This document shows positions 36,285-46,991 of a stretch of DNA of 64,000 nt, one piece after another. A program made the translations under genes and the position numbers. This DNA is from Gymnopus androsaceus JB14 (taxonomy: Eukaryota; Basidiomycota; Agaricomycetes; Agaricales; Omphalotaceae): positions 62,001 to 126,000 of the forward strand of contig ML769449.1 in assembly GCA_009733575.1 (NCBI GenBank), read 5' to 3'. Numbering within the stretch: the stretch's first letter is position 1; every line of letters begins with the position of its first letter. The notes under the pieces were generated by a model. That model did no database searches and was not told where the DNA came from. It saw only the letters and a list, made by a program, of their open reading frames with translations.

Positions 36285-37859
36285 ATGTCGACCATGTCTC
36301 CATACAATGTTACAATCAACTCCCAGACAGCGAATCTTTTCTACGAACCCTATAGGGATGGGGACCCTTCAGGTGGATGGAATCTTACCTATACCCTAGT
36401 TCCAGACGGTGCCGCTCCCGAAACAACTGCAAACGGGACCTCATATCATCGTACAACGTTCCCTGGAGCAAGCATGGCCCTTACTTTCACAGGGACAGAT
36501 ATCTATCTATATGGAAACGCGTCTGCTGGTTCATACAGCATTTCTGTAGATGGTGGAACTGCGACACAAGGTGCAAACGATGTATCGCAAGGCGGGCTAC
36601 TCGATGCTGTTACGAGCCTCAGTTATGGAAATCATACTGTAACGCTCGCTTCAACTGGAACGAACGAGGTGGCGTTTCAATACACAGATGTGACTATTGT
36701 TGTTCCCGGGTAGGTCCGATGGGATCATCTCTCCTTTGACTATCCGTCGACTTATCCAAATTGATAGCACACCAGAACTAGAGACAATATTAGCAATAAC
36801 AGCAACCGATACCAGGTCGTCGGGGGACTTGACGGGTCTTGGGCGCGGGTTTAATCCATTCTTCTCTTTCAGCACTGCAGAATGGAATTTGCCAAATCAG
36901 TTTGAATTCAGTACGTCGCCATTAGATTGTCTTTGCTTTGTCTGAACCTTAACAGCGTATTCTAATCCTGCCGGCAACGCTATTTCCATTGTTCCTCAGG
37001 CTGCCGCTATAACAAGCAGCTCGTCTGTGAAATTTACGCTCGCAAACACCAGTGCCTTTTTTATTCTGGGACCGCTCAATGATAACTATGGTATTTTCCA
37101 GGTCACTATGATTCCGGATGGCGATTCGAACAACCAATTTGTTCAAACTGGCAATGGAAGTTCTTTTCTCTCTGATCCACAACAAATCCTGTTCTGGGAC
37201 AGCGGCCTGGACGAAAGGATAACATATGTTATCGAGGTGGCAAATACCGACGCCAATGGTCCCCAGTTCGGTATACGTACTCTGGTGACTGTTTCGAGGT
37301 CAGTCGATGTTTGTGACCTCAAGTGACCACTGGGTTAACATACTAGTAGTGCTCCCGAGACTGTTATAGTATCCGGTAGTAATAAGACGCTTTCGAATGG
37401 AGCTGTAGCTGGAATTGTGGTGAGTATTAGTAGTGCTAATGCGTACATACCTGGCTTTGACTTATGCAGGTTTGTCATATCCTCAGCTGGGAGCCGTCGC
37501 AATGGTAATGGGTGTCATAACCGCGTTAACATTTCTACGTAGACGATCCCAAGATAGGTGAGCTATTCATCCATCTTTTGCTGGGTTCTTTCCGTTGAAC
37601 TCTTCACAGACGAAATTTACTACCTTCAATTGTGCAACCATTCGAAGCAAATGCTAGTCAGTCACCAATTTACCTTTTCTCCCGAGGATTCGCATCTCAT
37701 TGTCCAGCTTTCTCAGTTCCCCCGCAACTATCAGCGCCGGATCGAATTCAATCTCAAATATACGCCGGAGACATATCTGTTTTGCCTCCAGTGTACACCG
37801 AATATGGCATGAACTCACAGAGGCCCCCAGAAGCTCCTACTGAACCTTGCCCGGCCTGA
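36285..37859 (+). CDS. Single-pass membrane protein, tandem copy 2 with MITE-derived C-terminus
   Basis: Same seven-exon structure as copy 1 (36285-36709, 36768-36910, 36956-37298, 37347-37419, 37487-37557, 37610-37656, 37717-37859), giving 414 residues in one frame. Exon 3 is 18 nt shorter and exon 4 is 12 nt shorter than in copy 1; introns are at equivalent places. The transmembrane helix, RRRS stop-transfer and LPPVYTEYG motif are kept. After GMNSQ the last 12 codons (RPPEAPTEPCPA) and the stop lie inside the MITE at 37821-38235. Beyond the MITE the original frame continues PASNGTSTTSLFVK and ends at about 38346. The last-intron donor is GTCAGT. Confidence 0.8.
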
Positions 37860-38235
37860 TCCCCTAAATGACGCTATGATTTCGGCCTAATTGACGCTAT
37901 TTCGGACAAGGATTGTCACGTGAATTTTCAAAAATCGCGCGGCGAGCGCCGAAAATCTCAGAAAATCCAAAAATATTGCCCAACTATACTTATACGTATT
38001 AGAATTCCTACTTCATGCTTCTCCAGACAGCTCCAGTAACGTTCCCATCCAAAATTGATCCAAAGGGCATAAAATTTCCGTTCAGCACTGGTGCGCCATC
38101 TCAAATGACGCTACGGCGGACAAGGACTCAGCTTTTGGGCCCTAAATGACGCTATAATAAGACAAGGATTTTGCTGAAATCTGACCCAAAATGACGCTAT
38201 TTCGGGCAAGGTTCTGCAGGAGCTTCTGGGGGCCT
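37821..38235. mobile_element. 415-bp hAT-like MITE, perfect 8-bp TSD, in the last exon of copy 2
   Basis: TIRs AGGCCCCCAGAAGCTCCT and the inverse (about 35 bp, two mismatches, ending in cttgcccg) are flanked by ACTCACAG at 37813-37820 and 38236-38243. The interior contains five copies of tgacgctat/atagcgtca-type motifs (aaatgacgcta). The insertion supplies a new stop codon to the host gene. Confidence 0.88.
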
Positions 38236-38346
38236 ACTCACAGCCAGCCTCCAACGGTACCAGTACAACTTCTTTATTCGTAAAGGCCAGCGCATTAGAT
38301 CTTAATATATCCAAACTCCCTTCTTGTGCTGGAGACTCGAATGCTT

Positions 38347-41025
38347 GAAGCTGGCCTTTTCCGAATTCATTCCAGGCAGCATGAACAATGAATCACGACC
38401 GAGGAAAAGCGCCTATCAAAATTCGAACTGTCCAAGCGCCTATTGTCTCGACAGCGGCGACGCCAACATCTCTCCTCTTTCTCACAACTCTCGAGTTCGA
38501 CTGCCCAGATGAAGCCAGAACAGCACAGTAAGAAGAAGAAGAAGAAGACTTGATTGCAAGAAAGTTGAGTGAATTAGTTGAAGAATTCAGGAAAAATGAG
38601 TCATAAAAGCGACAGAGACAACAATATGAGATGCAAAGGCTACAGTGCTATCTCGAGGTACACGCTTACTCGTCTCATCGAGACTCGAGTCGCTCGCGCC
38701 ATCAGTCGACCTGTTCTCGAATTCAAACACAGTAGCAGCAGAGGCCACAGACACACATACACTGTACAGTCTAGTTTGTTACATGTGAGCACTTTTACTA
38801 GTGGTGCTGGATTGTGTATTTATGTTCCTCTGATCCCTTTCTTCCTTCGCTCCTTCCCTTTCCTTCGCTCCTCCGCTTTTTTCAGCAGCTTGAGGATTCC
38901 TTTAGCAAAGGAGCCGCCTTGGGTATACCACGCTCATCTTAACTTTCTGCTATCCTCGTAACCCACACCCAAACGGTCCAAAATAGTGTTTTGGAACTGT
39001 TTACTGTTCAAATAGGAAATGTCCCTCCACATACTCATTACTGAGCAGGGCGCGGATCGTCCACTACCTTACCTCCATCGTGATGTGGAGTGGATCCCCT
39101 CGCCCGTTTTTCCTTCCAACTCCCGAGTCCCGATACTGGCCGCCTCCGATATCTGGTCCCACGGTGTCCTGATCATCTCCACATCACCTTCCTACATATC
39201 GAGGAGTTAACCCACTCGAACAGCGTCACTGTCGGAGAAGCAGTGCTTCCCAGCCTCCCATTCCTTCGCCTTTGTCCATCAACGTCGATGCAGTGCTACT
39301 CACAGCGACCGAGATCTAGCCTCAATCTCGTTACCTCTACGGATTCCATTTTGTTTCGGCTCCCGAGTTCTGCTACTGGACGACATCTGGTTCCCCAAAT
39401 CGCTGATCATCTCCGCCGATCATTGCTGTCCCGACCTCCTTTGTCTTCCCAACCTTACTTGGGGCACTCAATGTTGAACCTGAATTTCTAATACCGGTCG
39501 CACTACCGCTGCTACATCCAGGCGCCCCAAGCTTACAACTCCAACGCGCACGGGCGGAGTCACGAGTTGAGGGAATTCCAATGTTTCTGGTGGTGGTAAT
39601 GTGTCTCCGAGACGTTCTTACGTCTTTTGCAGGACCGAGAGTGGCTTAGCAACAGGAAGCAGCAATGTGCAGATGGGAGCGGATCTGGCTTTAGGGAGAA
39701 GAATGCAGACTCGGGGACAGCAGCAGCTCCAAGACACATGCGCAGAGGCCCAATCGTTCCCTTTTCGTCTCTATCCGAATATCTTCGCCGCCCTTCTCCT
39801 CATTCGAATTCAAAAGCAGTCTCCGCCCTAGGCATACTTCCTCCTTCACCATGCATAGTCGTTCCCCACCAATGCGCTTCGTAGCATCCTTCACTTGCGC
39901 TTGCGCATCGAACTCTGAGTCCATTCAACTTCAGCTGCTGTTAGTCGTTCGTGAAGAGGTCGTGCTTCGTTTCTTTGACCTCCAAACAACAAGCCTCGGT
40001 GACCCGGGCGTACCCAGCATCTTGAAGTCGAAGAATCAGACTCCTCCAACGGTGAATACACTGTTCACTCTGCTGTTTTTTATATAGTGAAGTTGATGAC
40101 AGGGGATTCGTAAGTCCTTCCCTTCTGTTTGATAAGTTCGCAATAAAAGCAAATTCGAATTGATATCGACGGTGACCCAACAATCTGCCTTGACTGACCA
40201 TATGCCTTCGGGCATTCACCACTCTCCTACACTGATCCACTTTGACATCGCCTAGTGCCACAGCTGGGGCACCGACATCGACACCGCCGCCTTCTCCTAC
40301 TCGGCGCGGCTCCAGAGGCCCAGTCTACGGCTCTACCTCCTCCGCACCTCCGGTCCGAGTTCATGTACTGTCTCGAATGTCTTTGGGCATTTGAGCGTAT
40401 ACGTATGTTAGAGTTGGGTTGTTGCCAGTTGGTGGGGTTTTCCAGTGTGAGGAGGTTATGCGCGGGGGTCTCCTTCAACTTCGGTCGAAGTAGCATCGAG
40501 AATAGATGCATCTTTAACACCGGTACCACCGAGCGCGAATGCGAATGCGACTACCATGTTTCGAGCCCTAGATTTTGACGCTTCATGTTAAATCTGAGTC
40601 TCAGTTAGGAACTGTGACTTTTGGTCAAACATAGCATATTCGTGGGCTACTTGCTCAACCGCCTTCGGGTCCATGTTCGATGATTTAGACTTACCCATAG
40701 ATCATTTTAAGTTGTGCCCACTTATCTCTTCAAGTTTGCTGAGATCGAACTTCGACTACCGTGAATCCGCAATGCGCAGCCTTGATCACTAAGTTTGCTT
40801 GATGGTAGTCAACACCAAAGATTTAGAAGGCGAAATCTTCTTGACTATGGAAAACTCTGCGCCAACTGCCTGCTCTTCTAAGTATTTACCTTACCTTTGG
40901 CAGCTCCTTGGTTGCGCGCACCCCACCACCCACCACCCGGCACCTGAAGAGGTCTCAGGAACCAAAACTTAGCTGAATCAAATCAAGATCTGAATCGCCT
41001 TGCCTTGTGAAGTTTCAGACGCTTG
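38347..41025. other. Long stretch without a supported gene
   Basis: Contains many open frames on both strands of up to about 130 codons, pyrimidine-rich stretches (about 38840-38890) and GC-richer segments (39030-40560), but no domain, signal peptide with splice-consistent continuation or transposon ends. A decayed or lineage-specific gene cannot be excluded around 39600-40560. Confidence 0.4.
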
Positions 41026-41173
41026 ACACAGGAAGCAAGCTACCGTAAGCTCGCCGGACTTACGCGAAATTACGATAAACAAGCGCTAAGACGGTGAAAT
41101 TACGTTGCGGCGGCGTTGGTTTATAGTAAGTTCACGGTAAGCCCGCGAACTTACGGTAACTTGCTTCCTGTGT
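41026..41173. mobile_element. 148-bp mini TIR element
   Basis: ACACAGGAAGCAAG at 41026 is mirrored by CTTGCTTCCTGTGT at 41173, and the next ~12 bp (accgtaag) also pair. The interior has further short taagttcg/cgaacttac repeats. No clear target duplication. It lies about 165 bp upstream of the GH76 start codon and could influence its promoter. Confidence 0.65.
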
Positions 41174-41338
41174 GAATCACTGTGGCTAACTGTGGCGGAT
41201 CTTGTTTTCCATCAGCTAGGAAGCTGGTGACTTAAATACAGTGCGGGACTAATGAAATCCTTTCCTTTGATCCCATTCCAGCCTACCTCCCTAGCCAACA
41301 CTTATTCAACTCCAACTAATTTGTTACTTCTGCATACC

Positions 41339-43399
41339 ATGCTCCTTAATGCTATCATAGTAGTTCTCCTGGTACTTGAATCGGTAACGGTGACAGTTGC
41401 TCAGTCATTCAATGTAACAACACCTGTGTTCTGGCAGGTAAGCAATAGCAGTATCATGCATTTCAGTTCTACTATTAAAGCTTTTCTAGAACACAACAAT
41501 TACAACACCAGTAACTGCACGTATCAAAACTGCTGAGATTGCGTTTCAGCCAATTTTTGATAATCTGGTGAACCAGACTAGTAACAGTGTAGAGTTCAAA
41601 GGTAAATATGATAAACACAATCGGAAACGCACTCACACTTGGTTCTAGATAATCCACTCGAGTTTTCGATGCCTGGAACATTCTTTTGGGAATTGGCATT
41701 GTTTGATTATCTCACTAATCAAACAACATACCGGGACAAAGTTCAAAGCTATTTTGCAAGTGTTGCAAAAGATAATCCGGATTTTACAGACCTATAGTGA
41801 GTAGTGCTTGAAGTAAACCTTGATAAAATTACAACCAGAACAATTTTCTTGCTTGCTTAGCATTGATACTGCCCTGTAAGCTCTATGGAATTATGTGACT
41901 TTTCAATTTTGAGATGACTTCCCGTTTGGTAGAGTATATGGCTATGCAGCCATGCAAGCGCACAGAGCCTACGGAGATTCTTTATATCTTCAGTATGCAG
42001 AAAATTCATGGGCATTTGGTTGGAACTGGACCATCAAGTCAGCAGATGTCCAGGCAGGTTCATTTCCGGGAATGAACTGGACAATTCCACCGCAATGCTC
42101 TTTTGGTACGTATTTAAAGAATATGGGCCACCTTTAACTCGATCTCTTATCTCTACTATAGGGACCATTGCTGGAGGCACTTTTTGGGTGATTTTTTGAG
42201 AATTGTTGGTTATTCACATATTCCTCATACATAACATCTATCTTTAGCAGGCTCAAGGATTAGGCAACACATATATCAATGCACTTGCGACTGGGTGAGT
42301 GGTAATGTTCATACGTTACTGAGGTGAAAATAAATAATTGAGCTCTAGAGCCTTTTTTGTGTATGGATTATATTGTTGGTCATCTTTACCTCAGACTAAA
42401 GCTTTGTTTTCAGTCTCTCAGCATTGCTTGCTGAAGCAACGTCCAATCAAACATATATGGAAGCTGCACAATCGACTTTTACGTTCTTCACATCTGTGTT
42501 AATTTCAGATGGAATCGTAAGAGATGGAATTCCTGGTAATAGCTGTGGACAGGGGGGAAATGCTTACCCATACAATTCGGGCCTCGTGATGGAAGGCATG
42601 GCAATTCTTAACTCGCTACAACCTCTATCAAACGTTTATTCGTGATTATTCTAATTTTCGGTCTGGCATCAGTGAATACTAAAGCCATTAATATTACAGG
42701 TTATACAATATTATTTCAGCTGCCACAAATGCTACGATGTTCTGGCAGCCTGAATCTGCACATCGGATTATCGTTTCTGATGCGGGGCCTAGTGCGTATG
42801 GTCATCGTAAGTGCTGTCTACTTGTCCGATATATATTTTTAAACATTGATTCAGCTACGGGCGGTGGAGATATTCATTTAATCAGAGGCATAATGGCTGT
42901 GCACACAAGAACTGTAGACCCCTTGCTGCAAAATTACACGGCAAGCTACCTTGCTATCCAGGTACAATGAACTGTTGCATTTTTAATCAACGAGCTTAAA
43001 AGTTCGAATGTTGATGCTTTTGCAATAAATTCCAATTCTAGCCGACCTATACCACCTAGAAAAGCCTTCATGGGAAGAAACGCACAGTCCATCTCCATAC
43101 CAGGAGAAATTACTCCAATAAATAGAAAATGGCAAATTCCACATGCTCAAGCCATTCACGGACTGCCCAGAAACAGGGGTAATGAAGAGACAGGGCTTGA
43201 TGAGTCCAAAACCCTCCCTTCGTTGGATTCTGCACCAGTGGCCGTCGGACTCCCAGTTCAAAACGTGTCGAGTGTGGAAATGCAGAACAGTGGAAATAGG
43301 ATATCAACAGATGAGCTCCTCCGATTGTTAAACCAAAGGCTGCAGCCTGGTCCTCATTGGGAAGAGCTACCCCCTGTCTACTATTCACACATTGAATAA
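41339..43399 (+). CDS. GH76-like secreted glycosidase (alpha-1,6-mannanase family), 3' end uncertain
   Basis: ATG at 41339 encodes a signal peptide (MLLNAIIVVLLVLESVTVTV). Exons are joined by introns of about 47-130 bp. Blocks seen in order: TAEIAFQPIFDNLVNQ (41540), PGTFFWELALFDYLTN (41670), YGYAAMQAHRAYGDSLYLQY, SWAFGWNW, a central TIAGGTFW, GNTYINALATG, SALLAEATSNQTYMEAAQST and YPYNSGLVMEGMAIL (42570), then GGGDIHLIRGIMAVH (42850). This matches fungal GH76 proteins, (alpha/alpha)6-barrel enzymes acting on alpha-1,6-mannan or wall polymers outside the cell. I could not identify the catalytic Asp pair with certainty. After SYLAIQ (42960) the frame meets a stop. The following ORF (43070-43399) ends STDELLRLLNQRLQ and LPPVYYSHIE, like the cytoplasmic tail of related membrane-anchored members, but no transmembrane helix joins them and splice phase does not fit. 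The gene may have lost its anchor by deletion. Confidence 0.65.
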
Positions 43400-44030
43400 T
43401 ATTAGAGTCCATTTTGTGAAAGGGGCTCAAAGTTGAAACACTTAATTACTATTCCAAATCTGTATGCATGGCATTTATGTAGCACTACATGAGTTCTGAG
43501 TCAGCATTAAGCAACAAACAGTGCATGAGCAAAACATGTATATTGGGATTTTTCTCCCACAGCACTGCCAGAGCATCTATAAATTCCCAGCGCTTCCAGT
43601 GCTGGGAAGCGCTGGCAAGAGACACTTTGACAATGGCCAGCACTGCTACCGCTGGTACTTTTAACCAATATTAAGCAGAAAATTATCGGAAATGTGAGTA
43701 ACACTGTCAGGCTCAGTATTAACATAAAAAGTATTAGTACTTAGTGGGCCAACGCTTCCACATGGCAGTCACTTGTTGCAGCGGTTGGCAATTTTCACAG
43801 TAAAGATGCAAGTGTATTTTATATGAAGGTGTATAATTTTTTTGGCATCCGAATGACAGACCATCACCTATCTTTCCTAGTTAGGCAAGACCCTTTTGAT
43901 GACAAATAGAAAAACTAAATAGCACAGCCGTGGTGCCGAATGCCCCTTTCTCCAGCATGTCTGACAGCACTGGACAGTGCCGGACAGTGCTTGCCAGCAT
44001 TATAAGCACCCCCTCCAACATTGGCGGGAC
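43400..44030. other. Non-coding, rich in small inverted repeats
   Basis: No gene. Nested short palindromes occur near 43605 (cagcgcttcc/ggaagcgctg) and 43965 (agcactggacagtgc). They do not form a delimited element I can name. Confidence 0.45.
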
Positions 44031-44055
44031 TAGGGTTTTGAGATACAATTCAATT

Positions 44056-44785
44056 GGGATAATTCTTTTTGCCAACCCTGTTGGAGGGTTGTTAGCAAGT
44101 AACAACCCCCAAGGCTCCGGGCGTCACACCGGAGTCCCAGCGGGTCACATTGAATCCTCAAGATATAATTATTTCTAAGAGTCGTAGCACAAGCATAACT
44201 TAAATTTGTCAATAAGGTTGCAACAGCACATCCAATCCATCCCAGCATTCTTTCAAACATATTCTTCCTCAAGTGCAAGTTGTCCCATTTGTTGCATGAT
44301 GACAGCAGCCAATGGATGCACAATAATTGGGACTTGATTAATGATTAGTGGGTGTTGTGTCAATTGATAAAGGAAAGGAATGAGAAGGCATGAATGAAGG
44401 AATAGGATGGATAGTCAGTACAATATGAAACCGCAAGAAAGAGCGTAGAAGAGACTGACTCACATATGGCAATAATACCATCTCCCAAGAGTTCTTGATG
44501 CAGCGCCGTGACCACTGCCATCAAGTCTCTACATGCTCAAGTTGAAGCTAAACTGGATATCCAAGTTGTTGTATGAGTAGCCTTGTGGTCGTAAATCAGT
44601 CAGAGGGTGGTTTCCGTTCGAACTTTTGCAAGTGGCATTGTATGACAACAAGAAAAGCAACGTTAAAGCAGAAAGACAAAAACAAGTGCTTCCGGCGAAA
44701 ACGCGGCGTGACAGCAATCACATGATCTTTCGACACCGGAAGTGGGGTTGTCGGACGCCAATGGGGTTGTCAAAAAGAATTATCC
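44056..44785. mobile_element. 730-bp nested TIR element (GATAATTC family)
   Basis: GGGATAATTCTTTTTGCCAA and the inverse bound the insert; flanks attcaatt at 44048-44055 and 44786-44793 are identical 8-mers. A relative with similar ends lies at 59019-60001. No transposase; the open frames inside lack motifs. Confidence 0.78.
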
Positions 44786-45564
44786 ATTCAATTCAATTTA
44801 TTTGGCCCAAATCCAATAAATCATGAATTGCACCAGTACAAGCTTTCTTGAAAATTGGTTAAACTGTGTATCTGTACTGATTGTATAGGGATGGACACCT
44901 TCACCGTAAATACAGATTATACGGACGGTGTATACGGATACCATACCATACCATACCGTATGAGCTCCAAAAATCTCAAAATACGGACGGCATGCGGTGC
45001 AGTAAATGCCGTATATGTAAGGACTTACGGCCGTCTATACGGGGCCTCCAAAAATGTTCGAGTTAGTGCACAAAAACCAAAATTTAACCTCCTTGACTGC
45101 GGTACATGCAAGATATGCTGACACAGGTGCTCTGGACTGTGAACATGAGGCTCTCCGACCATTTTTATTTCATTGTAGAATGGTCACATGGGTCACTAAT
45201 AGGTCACGTCGTTCACCAACATCCGTATTTCATGCAAATATAGGTCTAAATGACCTGATACTGGGTCTGACAATAAAAGCAGTATGTCCCCTAAGGATTC
45301 CACACAGTACCTGTCCTTGAAGTTGGTTTCAACATGTAAAAATCTACAAATAGCCATATACGACTGTATAGCCCCATACTGTACCGTATAAGGGTTAGAA
45401 ATTTCCCTGTATGGTACGGATACGGTCTTTTTGTAGCCGTATTTAACCTTAAAATATACGGCTGTAGCACTTCAGTCACCTACTAAAAGATACCTACTTA
45501 GGCTTAACTTTCGCCTTCCAAGTTGGGCCTAAGTAGGGGTAAATGCCTAGCATATTCCATCATG

Positions 45565-46030
45565 GTGGTATTACCATGATGGTATTACCATGGTAGTATT
45601 ACCATGGTGGTATTACCATGGTACTACCATGATGGTATTACCATGGTAGTATTACCATGGTGGTATTACCATGGTAGTATTACCATGGTGGTATTACCAT
45701 GGTGGTATTACCATGGTACTACCATGATGGTATTACCATGGAAGTATTACCATGGTGGTATTACCATGGTACTACCATGATGGTATTACCATGGTAGTAT
45801 TACCATGGTGGTATTACCATGGTGGTATTACCATGGTACTACCATGATGGTATTACCATGGTAGTATTACCATGGTGGTATTACCATGGTACTACCATGA
45901 TGGTATTACCATGGTGGTATTACCATGATGGTATTACCATGGTTATATTACCATGGTGGTATTACCATGGTACTACCTTGATGGTATTACCATGGTGGTA
46001 CTACCATCATATTACCATGAGTGGTAATAC
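45565..46030. repeat. Minisatellite of TACCATGGTA palindromes
   Basis: About 30 short units of the type atTACCATGGTAgt or atTACCATGGTGgt, each centred on an NcoI-like ccatgg palindrome. The matching right arm has only about 90 bp left, so the left array expanded after the palindrome formed. Translated frames (WYYHGTTM-like) are spurious. Confidence 0.88.
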
Positions 46031-46082
46031 CATGGTGGTATCCCTCAAACATGGTATATTGATTTGTCCATTGTTACCCATC

Positions 46083-46135
46083 TAACCTTTAACCCTAACC
46101 CCTAATCCTAACCCCTAATCCTAACCCATAAATCC
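46083..46135 (-). repeat. Telomere-like repeats, left arm (CCCTAA)
   Basis: aaccctaacccctaatccta-type units, six or seven copies, on the C-rich strand. They mirror the G-rich cluster at 46805-46855 in the other arm of the foldback element. Confidence 0.8.
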
Positions 46136-46804
46136 TAATTTATAAATCTCAATTCCTGACACTTTTTTTGGTAAAATAAGCACCCATTTGTGCTGATAGA
46201 TGTAGTTACATGTATGTAAGTAATGTCATACTTTACTAGTACTGGTATTAGGACCAGTACATATAGTACTAAGTCACACGAGTAGCTCTTAGTTGGTATC
46301 ACCAATAATTTTACTAGTAACTAATCTGATGGTTATAATAGTACCAATAAGTTGCACTAGGAACTAATCTAATAATTGTACTAGTATAACAACTTATTAG
46401 GTTTACTAACCATTACAATGATTACTGGTATACCAGCTTATAAGTACTACTAGCCATTAGTTACTAGGGCAACAACTTATTAGTACTAGTATAATAATCA
46501 GATTAAATACTAGTGCAATAACTTATTAGTACTAATCATTAGATTAGCTACTAGTACAATGAAGTATTAGTACTGCTCATGATTACATTAGTTACTAGTA
46601 TAAATTATTGGTGATACCAGCTAAGAGCTACTCGTGTGACTTAGTACTATATGTACTGGTCCTAATACCAGTACTAGTAAAGTATGACATTACTTATGTA
46701 CATGTAACTACATTACTTATGTACATGTAACTACATCTATCAGCACAGATGGGCGCTTACTTTTACCAAAAAAATGTCAGGAATTGAGATTTATAAATTA
46801 GGAC

Positions 46805-46855
46805 TTATGGGTTAGGATTAGGGTTAGGGTTAGGGGTTAGGGTTAAAGGTTAGAT
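46805..46855 (+). repeat. Telomere-like repeats, right arm (TTAGGG)
   Basis: ggttaggattagggttaggg followed by ttaggggttagggttaaagg. Inverted partner of 46083-46135. Confidence 0.8.
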
Positions 46856-46991
46856 GGGTAACAATAGACAAATCAATATACCATGTTTGAGGAATACCAC
46901 CATGGTAATATGATGGTAGTACCACCATGGTAATACCACCATGGTAATACTACCATGGTAATACCATCCATGGTATTATCATGGTGGAATA

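Noticed and set aside
40227..40578. Overlapping ORFs on both strands in a GC-richer patch
   Set aside because: Arg/Pro/Gly-biased translations that mirror each other, typical of GC-rich non-coding DNA; no domain or splice-consistent extension found.
43070..43399. Independent 109-codon gene
   Set aside because: Its C-terminal pattern resembles the cytoplasmic tail of membrane-anchored GH76 relatives, so it is more likely a detached last exon of the preceding gene.
45819..46085. 88-codon ORF of WYYHGTTM-like repeats
   Set aside because: Product of the ccatgg minisatellite inside the foldback element; no coding evidence.
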